Shown one piece after another: positions 45,424 to 53,002 of a DNA stretch of 64,000 bases. How positions within the stretch are numbered: the first letter of the stretch is position 1; the number at the start of each line of letters is the position of its first letter. Source of the stretch: Pseudobacteroides cellulosolvens ATCC 35603 = DSM 2933 (lineage in GTDB: Bacteria; Bacillota; Clostridia; Acetivibrionales; DSM-2933); assembly GCF_001262605.1 (NCBI RefSeq), contig NZ_LGTC01000001.1, positions 3,795,001 through 3,859,000 on the forward strand, written 5' to 3'. The notes under the pieces are model-generated. The model saw only the letters and a list, made by a program, of their open reading frames with translations. It was not told where the DNA came from and did no database searches. The position numbers and the translations under genes were made by a program.

Positions 45424-45514
45424 TATATTACCTCCTTTTTTATTTTTAAATTAAATATATATTATAATCAGGATAACCTGGCTATTTGTAAACGAATTTT
45501 TAGTATCTACCAAA

Positions 45515-46531
45515 CTAATGATTTGATTTATTAAACTCTTCAAGTGCTTGGAAAAATGCATCCAAATTTTCAATAGGAACCCCAGGCGGCAAATCGCATC
45601 CTGATGATAGTATAAAGTGAGGATAAGGCTTCATTTTTTCCAGAAGATTCAGTGTCTCTGTCTTTACCAGCTCAGTTGAACCATGGCTTAAAACCCTTGA
45701 TGGATCTATATTTCCAAAGACCAAAACTCTTGGAGGTATCTGGGAAATAATATCTACCATATCAACCGCATTACCGAAATGATATCCCTTAGCTCCTGTT
45801 CCTAGCATGGATTCAACCATCTTTTTTGTTTGCCCGCAGTTGTGAAGTACAACAAAGAAATATTCATCCTGTACTGCATCCACTATTTTCTTGACATAAT
45901 ATGAAGAAAACTCCTCACACTGCTTTGGCGACAAAAGCCCTGCAGTAGGCTCTGCCAGAAGGATCCCATTTGCACCAGCTTCTTTAAAAGCTTTAGCATA
46001 ATTGATTAAATATTCCGTACATTTATCCAATAAAATCTTCACGGTATCCGGGTCCTTTTTTAAGGACTTCAATGTGGTTTCAAGTCCCATCAGTACTGCA
46101 GCTAAAGAAAATGGTCCAAGCATTCCGCCAAAAGTAGGACGGTCAGTTATATCCTTTGAAGCCAATTCAGCTGCCTTAACGAATATAGTTCCACGTCCCG
46201 ATTCAATTGAAGGTATCTTTAGACTTTCGGCAGATTCTCTATCTTTTACAATTTCATTGATAGTACGCGGTGCTTCTATTTCAGAAAAATGAACATCACA
46301 TCCGAAGGTTTCAGCTTCTGTGGTCAAGTCCATTCCTGTCATTGCACCTATCATTTTAGGGTATTTATCAATAATACCTTTCATGTTTTCAAATTGTGCC
46401 TGAGAATTGTTTACTACCTCAATTATCTTTTTACCATTCCCTTCAAGGCAGGGGAAAAACAGTATAGGTAGAATTTTGACATCTTTAGCAGCAATTATAT
46501 CCTCAGCCCATCGTTGCATATTAATTTTCAT
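45515..46531 (-). CDS. mtbA: MtbA-like methylcorrinoid methyltransferase (UroD family)
   Basis: A 338-residue UroD-fold methyltransferase. The zinc ligands of the MtbA/MtaA group are recognisable: His-x-Cys in VLHNCGQT and a distal Cys in LSSGCDLPPGVP. In methanogens MtbA moves methyl from MtmC to coenzyme M. A clostridium should lack coenzyme M, so the acceptor here is more likely tetrahydrofolate or an unknown carrier; that is inference. AGGAGG lies 7 bases before ATG 46531. It is the first gene of the methylamine operon, behind the attenuator-like leader at 46603-46814. Stop codon TAG. Confidence 0.85.
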   Translation of the reverse strand: MKINMQRWAEDIIAAKDVKILPILFFPCLEGNGKKIIEVVNNSQAQFENMKGIIDKYPKMIGAMTGMDLTTEAETFGCDVHFSEIEAPRTINEIVKDRESAESLKIPSIESGRGTIFVKAAELASKDITDRPTFGGMLGPFSLAAVLMGLETTLKSLKKDPDTVKILLDKCTEYLINYAKAFKEAGANGILLAEPTAGLLSPKQCEEFSSYYVKKIVDAVQDEYFFVVLHNCGQTKKMVESMLGTGAKGYHFGNAVDMVDIISQIPPRVLVFGNIDPSRVLSHGSTELVKTETLNLLEKMKPYPHFILSSGCDLPPGVPIENLDAFFQALEEFNKSNH

Positions 46532-46602
46532 CTACTTTCCTCCTTTTCTTATATTTTTTTACTGCAATAGGCAATACTTATTTGTTATATTTACAAATAG
46601 TA

Positions 46603-46814
46603 AAATAAAAAGCCCACCAAACACAATAACGAAAATCGTGTTCGGAAGGCTCCATAGCCATAATATGAGTATTATACTTCCAGGTATAATAAACAAATTA
46701 TTAAATATTTAGATAAATATAAGTTCTTGTTCTAACCTTATGTAACAATGGTAACACATCATTATGCCAACGTCTATGGTTTTTGCAGTACAAAGATTTT
46801 TGTACCCGAAAGAC
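46603..46814 (-). promoter_or_regulatory. Leader of methylamine operon, related to amtB leader, with terminator
   Basis: Two blocks are shared with the amtB leader. Block 1 (46772-46814, 43 bases) is identical at 36 of 43 positions to 50386-50428 and contains the dyad GTACAAA-N4-TTTGTAC. Block 2 (46648-46694) matches 50235-50282 at its ends (minus strand GTTTATT, then ACC, GGAAGT or CGAAGT, and finally GGCTATG). Block 2 ends in GGCTATGGAGCC, a small stem whose 3' arm is also the 5' arm of an intrinsic terminator (46611-46651, followed by TTTTATTTTA). This is the layout of a terminator/antiterminator switch. The trigger is unknown. Confidence 0.65.
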
Positions 46815-46857
46815 AAAAACCTTTAAATACTTGGATAGTCCGGTAATAACATATACT

Positions 46858-48102
46858 TCAGTTTACTTCTGAAGACAGCTTAAAAAGCTTATGAATTTTA
46901 ATAGCTAAGAGCAGCCTCAGGCAATCCTCAAGAGAGTGCAAATCAACATCCAAAAGGCTTTCAATTTTTTTTAATCTGTATTTCAAGGTATTCTTATGTA
47001 TAAAAAGCTTGTCTGAAGCTTCAATCGTACTTGCATTCTCATTAAGGTATGCATCAAGTGTATCAATCAGATCCGATTGGTTTAATCTATCATAACTTAG
47101 GAGAGGTTTTAAAATCTTATCAAGATATTTCTCCAATAATTTCCTGTCTTTAAGAGACATCAATAGAAAATAAACATCAAAGTGAGGAAATCGATGGGTA
47201 AGTCCAGACAATCCTTCAACCTGTTTTAAAATGAGCATTTGCCTGGCTTCACGCAAACTTCTGTTTATTCCTGCCACACCTAGATGAGCTCCCCCAAGTC
47301 CCAAGCTAAGATTTGTTCCCGGAATTTTTTCTCTCATTTCCCTGTCAACTTTAAAAAGGAATTCTTCAATCTCATCCTTATCGTCAAAAGCTGTAGTTAA
47401 AAAAACAACACTGTCATTGCTTATTGCTGTAATAATATTTCTAGGCGGACAGAGCAGAGAAGCTGCATTTTTAATTGTATTGTTTAACTCAGGAACCACT
47501 ATCGTTATTTTGTCATTATATTTTTGATAGTTTTCCTTGATATAATCCTCAAATCCTTCAAACTTTACAATACCTGCCTGGTTACTGTTATTTATACTCA
47601 TTCCGCAGGCATTAAGGCATTCTGCTATATAACCGTTATCAAGATTCTCATTATTTAATATACATTCCAAAATATTTTGATCGGATGTATCATTCAATTC
47701 ATCTACAATAATCGCCTTGCAAATTTCCTTTTCAATCTTGACCTCAGTCCCATTATGCATATACATTTCAAATAATGGCATCTTCAATTCATTCGAAAGT
47801 TCTATTACTTCATATGTAAGATTCTCCACAGTCATGGCATAACATACAATTATACCTGCTGCTTCCCTCTTATATGCCTCATTTACCAATGCAAGCATAT
47901 CTTTTATTTTAATACCGGAATTATTTCCTGAAACTATAACCAAATCGTCCTTTTTGATTAAACTGAAGGCCCCTTCACAAGCCTTAATTAAATCTGTTCT
48001 TACAACCCATTGTATTATTCTTCTGTTCCCTTCAAATCCTGCAATTTGCTTTAAGTCCTTAAGAATACTCAAATGGAACAAAGCAGAGCACAATAAAGGC
48101 AT
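46858..48102 (-). CDS. PucR-family transcriptional regulator
   Basis: A 414-residue protein with a PucR N-terminal domain (about 1-125), a GGDEF-like middle region (about 190-300) and a C-terminal HTH_30 domain (SDLIDTLDAYLNENASTIEASDKLFIHKNTLKYRLKKIESLL). PucR-type regulators often control purine, amino acid or amine catabolism in response to nitrogen. It lies between glnK-amtB and the methylamine operon and ends 43 bases before the shared leader block, so it is a plausible regulator of the mtb/mtm/pyl genes. Confidence 0.88.
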   Translation of the reverse strand: MPLLCSALFHLSILKDLKQIAGFEGNRRIIQWVVRTDLIKACEGAFSLIKKDDLVIVSGNNSGIKIKDMLALVNEAYKREAAGIIVCYAMTVENLTYEVIELSNELKMPLFEMYMHNGTEVKIEKEICKAIIVDELNDTSDQNILECILNNENLDNGYIAECLNACGMSINNSNQAGIVKFEGFEDYIKENYQKYNDKITIVVPELNNTIKNAASLLCPPRNIITAISNDSVVFLTTAFDDKDEIEEFLFKVDREMREKIPGTNLSLGLGGAHLGVAGINRSLREARQMLILKQVEGLSGLTHRFPHFDVYFLLMSLKDRKLLEKYLDKILKPLLSYDRLNQSDLIDTLDAYLNENASTIEASDKLFIHKNTLKYRLKKIESLLDVDLHSLEDCLRLLLAIKIHKLFKLSSEVN

Positions 48103-48279
48103 ATTTTATCACCTCAAAACTTTAGTAATTACTGCATCATTGCCTCTAAGCTACTATGCCTGAAAATTATGCCAAGCTTCATTGCCCGCATATACTCACT
48201 TATTATTATATATCATTCCAGCATTATTTGTCGAATTACCCACTATCTTGACAAAACCTACAACTCCCTGAACAATATT

Positions 48280-48318
48280 ACGAAGTGATTTTGCCAACCT
48301 TGATGTTGTCGTGAAAAA
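48280..48318. repeat. Short dispersed repeat, copy 3
   Basis: GAAGTGATTTTGCC followed by AACCTTGATGTTGTCGTGA; it matches the element at 21435-21480 over most of its length. It lies in the gap between pucR and the glnK terminator. Confidence 0.5.
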
Positions 48319-48325
48319 CAAACAT

Positions 48326-48358
48326 AAAAAGGAGTGTATTAAAATCATAATACACCCT
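48326..48358 (-). terminator. Rho-independent terminator of amtB-glnK operon
   Basis: Minus strand: GGGTGTATTA pairs with TAATACACTCC around a short loop and is followed by TTTTT. It lies about 47 bases after the glnK stop. Confidence 0.85.
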
Positions 48359-48404
48359 TATAAATATAAATTATCATTTATATAGTTTTTAAATTATTTC
48401 TTCC

Positions 48405-48743
48405 TTATACAGCATTTTCTCCTTTTTCTCCTGTTCTAATCCTTATCACTTCCTCTACATTGTAAACAAATATTTTTCCATCGCCAACCTCACCTGTTTT
48501 GGCTTCTTTAGAAATTATTTTTATAACATCTTCCACCTGAGAGTCCTGAATAACTATTTCAATTTTTACCTTAGCCAGAAGATTTAGGGTTACTTCAGTT
48601 CCACGATAATACTCTTTTCTTCCCTTTTGCATACCACACCCCATTACCTGGGATATTGTGATTCCGTGAATATTGTATTTGTTTAATTCATCCTTTATCT
48701 CTTCAAGCTTTGCCGGACGAATAACTGCTTCAATTTTCTTCAT
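48405..48743 (-). CDS. glnK: PII nitrogen regulatory protein GlnK
   Basis: A 112-residue PII protein when started at ATG 48743 (GGGAG 8 bases upstream), which is the exact family length. MKKIEAVIRPAKLEEIKDEL and QKGRKEYYRGTEV form the typical start and T-loop; KIEIVIQDSQVEDVIKII and EVGDGKIFVYNVEEVIRIRTGE complete the core. The T-loop Tyr that is uridylylated in proteobacteria is Val here (RGTEV), so control is probably by 2-oxoglutarate/ATP binding alone. It follows amtB by 53 bases and should gate the channel. Confidence 0.95.
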   Translation of the reverse strand: MKKIEAVIRPAKLEEIKDELNKYNIHGITISQVMGCGMQKGRKEYYRGTEVTLNLLAKVKIEIVIQDSQVEDVIKIISKEAKTGEVGDGKIFVYNVEEVIRIRTGEKGENAV

Positions 48744-48796
48744 ATATAGCACTCCCATCATTATTTGATAATTCTGTTCTAATTACATGACATTTT

Positions 48797-50134
48797 TCAT
48801 ATAGCAATTGATTCTTCAGTAGACAGCTTCTCATAAGCTTCTTCTCCATGCATAGCATAGTCAAGGCCTTCCTCTTCCTCTTTATCGCTAACTTTCAGTT
48901 TTATAAACATGGATATAACCTTAAGTATTATAAATGTCGCAAGTCCTGACCATAAGATAGTTATACCTACAGCCAGAAGCTGAACTCCTACCTGAGCAGG
49001 ATTTCCTGCTAAAAGTCCATCTGCACCTAGTGGATTAACGCTCTTTGTTGCAAATATTCCAGTGGTGATTGCTCCTAATATACCTCCCACACCATGACAT
49101 CCGAAAGCATCAAGTGAATCGTCATACCCCAATCTTTTCTTCAGGAATGTAATTGCAAAGTAGCAGACAGGGCTAACGCAAAGGCCCATAATAATAGCTG
49201 ATACGGTTGTTACATATCCAGCAGCCGGAGTGATGACGACCAGTCCCACAATACCTCCGGTAAGTGTTCCTAAAATTGTAGGCTTACCTCTATGCATCCA
49301 TTCAAGAATCATCCAGGAAAGCAGAGCAGCAGCCGCAGCAGTATTTGTGTTTACAAAAGCGAGACCTGCCAGTTCACCTGCCGAAAGTGCACAACCTGTA
49401 TTAAATCCAAACCATCCAAACCAAAGAATACCTGCACCAATGAGAACCAAAGGGATATTGTGAGGTATAATGGGCTTCTTGCCGTAGCCTTTACGTTTTC
49501 CAATAACCAATGCTGCAACTAAAGCAGACACACCTGAACTTATATGTACAACTGTACCTCCTGCAAAATCCAGTGCCCCAAGATTTCTTAAGAAACCTCC
49601 CACAGCCCAGACCATATGGCACATCGGATCATAAACAAGTATGCCCCACAGCAGAACAAAAATAATATACGCTGAAAATCTCATTCTTTCTGCAACAGCA
49701 CCACCAATTATTGCAGGTGTTATTATAGCAAACATCAATTGAAATATTGCAAATACATTGTGCGGAATAGTGGCAGCATAATCTGCATTGGGTGCACCAC
49801 CCACACCACTGAAACCAAACCAGTCAAAATTACCTATTATTCCTGACAAGTCAGGACCGAAAGAGATTGAATAACCAAATAAAACCCATTGCACCGAAAT
49901 GAGTCCAATAAGTACTATTGAACTCATCATTGTATTCAGTACATTTTTCCTTCTTACCATACCACCATAAAACAAGGCCAAACCAGGCGTCATGAAAAAC
50001 ACTAATGCAGATGCCACCAATACTAAAGTTGTATCACCCGAATCAACTTTTGCTGCCTCTTGTGCAAAAGCAAGAATCGGTAATCCAAATAAAAATGATA
50101 AAGCTAATAAAGCTGAAAAAATCTTTTTATTCAT
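48797..50134 (-). CDS. amtB: Ammonium transporter AmtB
   Basis: A 445-residue ammonium channel with a cleavable signal-like N-terminus (IFSALLALSFLFGLPILAFA) and eleven membrane helices. Conserved signatures are FFMTPGLALFYGGMVRRKNVL and DFAGGTVVHISSGVSALVAAL, with the first pore His, and DAFGCHGVGGILG with the second. It lies upstream of glnK behind a long leader with an intrinsic terminator (50182-50428), so expression is probably attenuated in response to nitrogen. Confidence 0.96.
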   Translation of the reverse strand: MNKKIFSALLALSFLFGLPILAFAQEAAKVDSGDTTLVLVASALVFFMTPGLALFYGGMVRRKNVLNTMMSSIVLIGLISVQWVLFGYSISFGPDLSGIIGNFDWFGFSGVGGAPNADYAATIPHNVFAIFQLMFAIITPAIIGGAVAERMRFSAYIIFVLLWGILVYDPMCHMVWAVGGFLRNLGALDFAGGTVVHISSGVSALVAALVIGKRKGYGKKPIIPHNIPLVLIGAGILWFGWFGFNTGCALSAGELAGLAFVNTNTAAAAALLSWMILEWMHRGKPTILGTLTGGIVGLVVITPAAGYVTTVSAIIMGLCVSPVCYFAITFLKKRLGYDDSLDAFGCHGVGGILGAITTGIFATKSVNPLGADGLLAGNPAQVGVQLLAVGITILWSGLATFIILKVISMFIKLKVSDKEEEEGLDYAMHGEEAYEKLSTEESIAI

Positions 50135-50181
50135 TTTGCTTGCCTCCTAAAAATTATTTAAATATAAAATATTGATAAACT

Positions 50182-50428
50182 AAAAAAAGCCTTTAAAAAC
50201 AATAAGTTCAAACAATGAACTCTCGTTTAATAAAGGCTTCATAGCCGCAAGTTGTATTACTGCACTTCGCGGTACAATAAACTATTAATTTGAAGTAAAT
50301 AAATTAAAAGTGCTAACGTACTATTACAATATCACCGGGTAAGTATTGCAACTTTGTTGTAATAGTACCATATTTGGTTATTGTAGTCTATGGTTCAAAC
50401 AGAACAAAGATTTTTGTACCCAAAGGAC
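50182..50428 (-). promoter_or_regulatory. Leader of amtB operon with terminator, related to methylamine leader
   Basis: Minus-strand order: block 1 (50386-50428) with the near-dyad GTACAAAAATC TTTGTTC; a perfect 12-bp stem GTACTATTACAA / TTGTAATAGTAC (50357-50368 and 50319-50330); block 2 (50235-50282), ending in GGCTATGAAGCC; and an intrinsic terminator AAGCCTTTA / TAAAGGCTT (50231-50239 and 50187-50195) with a TTTTTT tail. The GGCT/AGCC stem and the terminator are mutually exclusive. It resembles an attenuator controlled by an RNA-binding protein or a ligand. I could not match it to a named riboswitch, and the canonical ANTAR hexaloop pair is not clear. Confidence 0.65.
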
Positions 50429-50441
50429 AATTTTTATTTTA

Positions 50442-51203
50442 TTAAAAGTAAAAGTTGATAAAGACATAAGTAGCTAATAAAAACCCGGTTTGGTTTAATT
50501 CGCACACTGCACCCAATATATCCCCTGTTGCTCCATCTATCTTTTTTCCTAAAAACTTAACAAGGATAAAAGACATAAAGATCGGAATTAATGAAAGAAT
50601 CAGCCCTTTAATATGTAAAACACAAAAGAATATAATGGCATGAAAGAAAATTCCTACTCCAAGCTCCTTCCAACTGCATAGGTCTATAAATGACTTTCCA
50701 AGCCCTTCTCCGCTTCGTGCATACTTTGATACACACGCTCCTGTAAGGGAACCTATTCTGCCGGCTACAGGAAAAAGGATCAATATCTTTAATGTATACT
50801 CTTCACTCATACCTGAAATTAAAACCCAGTTAAGGAGTATAACTGATGCTATGGCAAGTACAGCATTAGTACCTACCCTGCTGTCCCTCATTATTTCAAG
50901 CATCCTATCCTTGGATCTGTTTGAAAAAATCCCGTCGAAGGTATCTCCCAATCCATCCATATGTAATCCTCCGGTCAATAAAATATATAGTACTATAACA
51001 AGTGCAGCTGCAATGGAAGTTGGAAAAATACATCTACTGATATAAAAGCTGCCAGCAATTATACTTCCGATAATGAGCCCGATTATTGGAGCAAAAACCA
51101 AAGCTTTCCCGAATTCTTCATTTTTTATTTCGATTTGAAGTTTAACTGGAATTGATGTAAAAAACTGCAACATTAGAATGAACCTCTTAATCACCATACA
51201 CAT
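50442..51203 (-). CDS. cobS: Adenosylcobinamide-GDP ribazoletransferase CobS
   Basis: A 253-residue membrane enzyme that joins the lower-ligand alpha-ribazole to adenosylcobinamide-GDP, the last step of cobalamin assembly. The motif GGLHMDGLGDTFDGIFSNRSKDRMLEIMRDSRVGTNAV holds the acidic active-site residues; several membrane helices follow. The start is ATG 51203 or the ATG two codons later (AAAGG upstream). It is the last gene of the leftward cobalamin block. Confidence 0.95.
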   Translation of the reverse strand: MCMVIKRFILMLQFFTSIPVKLQIEIKNEEFGKALVFAPIIGLIIGSIIAGSFYISRCIFPTSIAAALVIVLYILLTGGLHMDGLGDTFDGIFSNRSKDRMLEIMRDSRVGTNAVLAIASVILLNWVLISGMSEEYTLKILILFPVAGRIGSLTGACVSKYARSGEGLGKSFIDLCSWKELGVGIFFHAIIFFCVLHIKGLILSLIPIFMSFILVKFLGKKIDGATGDILGAVCELNQTGFLLATYVFINFYF

Positions 51204-51268
51204 CTAGTCCTTTACTTTATTCACCATTTCTCAACTTATTACTTGTCTTTTCTATGAATAGAAAAACA

Positions 51269-51826
51269 TTACTTGATTTTCATAGGAATTCCGCAAACAC
51301 ATAAAAAAACTTCCTGTGATGCTTTTGCAAATCTTTGATTCACTCTGCCGGCAATATCCCTGAACATTCTAACTGAAGCTCCTTCCGGCACCAGACCTAC
51401 TCCCAATTCATTTGTTACCAAGACAAACGGTACGTTTAATTTGTTTATAACACTAATAAGCTTTTCAACTTCAGTCATTATATAGTTTTCTATCCCTATC
51501 ATTTTACTGGCATCAATATCATCCCAGTTCCGATATTTTTCAAACATCAGATTTGTTATCATAACTGTTATACAGTCTAAAAGCACAGCCGATTTACCTT
51601 TTACAATATCAGGTAGCATCAAATCAAGGTCCTTATATGCCTCTAAGGTTTCCCATATATCAGGCCTTTGCTCTCTATGTTTTTTAATTCTAAGCTTCAT
51701 CTCATCATCAAAAGGAACTGCTGTAGCTATGTACAATATATTATGACCATAGCCCTTTACTTTTTCCTCTGCAAATGCACTTTTACCGCTTCTCGCTCCG
51801 CCTGTAACCAGTATCAGCTTTCCCAT
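51269..51826 (-). CDS. cobU: Adenosylcobinamide kinase/guanylyltransferase CobU
   Basis: A 185-residue bifunctional enzyme that phosphorylates adenosylcobinamide and adds GMP. P-loop GGARSGKSAFAEEKV is at the N-terminus. ILYIATAVPFDDEMKLRIKKHREQRP contains the guanylylated His region, and LVTNELGVGLVPEG is conserved. It lies between cobD and cobS, 65 bases from the latter. Confidence 0.95.
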   Translation of the reverse strand: MGKLILVTGGARSGKSAFAEEKVKGYGHNILYIATAVPFDDEMKLRIKKHREQRPDIWETLEAYKDLDLMLPDIVKGKSAVLLDCITVMITNLMFEKYRNWDDIDASKMIGIENYIMTEVEKLISVINKLNVPFVLVTNELGVGLVPEGASVRMFRDIAGRVNQRFAKASQEVFLCVCGIPMKIK

Positions 51827-51843
51827 AACCTCACTCCTCTGAA

Positions 51844-51864
51844 CAAAATCACAAAGTGATTTTT
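51844..51864. repeat. Short palindrome related to the dispersed repeat
   Basis: AAAATCACAAAGTGATTTT, a near-perfect palindrome in the cobD-cobU gap that resembles the first half of the elements at 21435 and 18312. Confidence 0.35.
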
Positions 51865-51871
51865 AAGCCTT

Positions 51872-52978
51872 CTATATTACTTCATTTAGGATCTCTATAA
51901 ATTTTTCATTACTGTCTCTGTCCTTGATTGCAACCCTTATAAAACTGTCATCTAAAAATCTAAAATTGGATGCATCCCTAATAAGTACTCCTTTAAAAGC
52001 CATTGATTCTCTTAGTTTATACGAATTAGTCTTTTTATCCTTTATCTTCAACAAAATAAAATTGGTATTTGGCTTAAACACATGAACTTTTTTCAAATTG
52101 CATAAGTCATTATAGAAATGATCTATTTCCTTTGAAAGCCATGAAGTCGTTCTATCAAGATATCCATGCTTATTTCTAAGAATCAAACCGGAAATACCTG
52201 CAAAGCAATTGACAGACCAGGTAACTTTTCTTTTCCATAAATTAGATATAAGTGCCTTGTTCCCCAAGCCATAACCAAGTCTTAATCCAGGTATTGCAAA
52301 AAGCTTGGTAAAAGCTCTTATAATAAAAAGGTTATCAAATTCCCTCAGGTATGCTGTCATTGAATTAAGATTTCCACCTATGGTAAGTTCTACAAATGTT
52401 TCATCAATTATCACCTTAATACCCTTTCTATAGGCTGCCTTTAATAGATTCAGCAAATCATCAGGAGATGTAAGAACAGATGTTGGATTGTTGGGATTGC
52501 AAAGTATTAATGAATCAGCATCGTTATCATTCATAGAACTTATCAACTCATGCACATCCAGCTTGAAACCTTTAGATTCCTTAATCCTGTAAAAAACTAC
52601 TTCCGAACCTGATTTTGAGGCAGCTCTCTCATATTCGCAAAAGGTAGGTGAAGGTATCAATACCTTCTTGGGCTTTAACTCGTCAAAAAGGAGAAAAATT
52701 ACCTCTGCTGCACCATTACCAATTATTATTCTATCACGAGGAACATCTAAGTATAATGATATATCTTTCCTCAAGTCATTACACTCAGGATCAGGATAAC
52801 TTGAGAGCAAATCCATGTTTGATATAATAAGTTCTCTAAGCTCCTCAGGAATCCCTAAAGGGTTTATGTTTGCACTATAGTCCAGAAAGTCTTCTTTCCT
52901 AATACCATACCTTTGTGAAGCCCTGTAAATATTACCCCCGTGTTTTTGGACAGTTTCATTTATAATTCCCTCTTCCAT
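51872..52978 (-). CDS. cobD: Threonine-phosphate decarboxylase CobD
   Basis: A 368-residue PLP enzyme that makes (R)-1-amino-2-propanol phosphate, the cobalamin linker. The histidinol-phosphate aminotransferase-like fold is evident from DYSANINPLGIP, LILCNPNNPTSVL, VIIDETFVEL and the PLP lysine in RAFTKLFAIPGLRLGYGLG. It lies 24 bases after cbiB, whose product uses this linker. Stop codon TAG. Confidence 0.92.
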   Translation of the reverse strand: MEEGIINETVQKHGGNIYRASQRYGIRKEDFLDYSANINPLGIPEELRELIISNMDLLSSYPDPECNDLRKDISLYLDVPRDRIIIGNGAAEVIFLLFDELKPKKVLIPSPTFCEYERAASKSGSEVVFYRIKESKGFKLDVHELISSMNDNDADSLILCNPNNPTSVLTSPDDLLNLLKAAYRKGIKVIIDETFVELTIGGNLNSMTAYLREFDNLFIIRAFTKLFAIPGLRLGYGLGNKALISNLWKRKVTWSVNCFAGISGLILRNKHGYLDRTTSWLSKEIDHFYNDLCNLKKVHVFKPNTNFILLKIKDKKTNSYKLRESMAFKGVLIRDASNFRFLDDSFIRVAIKDRDSNEKFIEILNEVI

Positions 52979-53002
52979 TTAATCAATCCTTCATCCTTTA
53001 CT

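Noticed and set aside
45161..45454. 97-codon Ser/Ala-rich frame on the plus strand
   Set aside because: Antisense shadow of mtmC; the Ser/Ala bias comes from the helical cap codons.
50268..50275. T-box antiterminator (GTACCGCG on the minus strand)
   Set aside because: The surrounding AGGGTGG part of the T-box sequence is missing, the methylamine leader lacks it, and the downstream gene is an ammonium channel.
50182..50428. Canonical ANTAR two-hairpin target
   Set aside because: The overlap with the terminator arm is ANTAR-like, but I cannot draw two hexaloops with A at position 1 and G at position 4; left as an unclassified leader.
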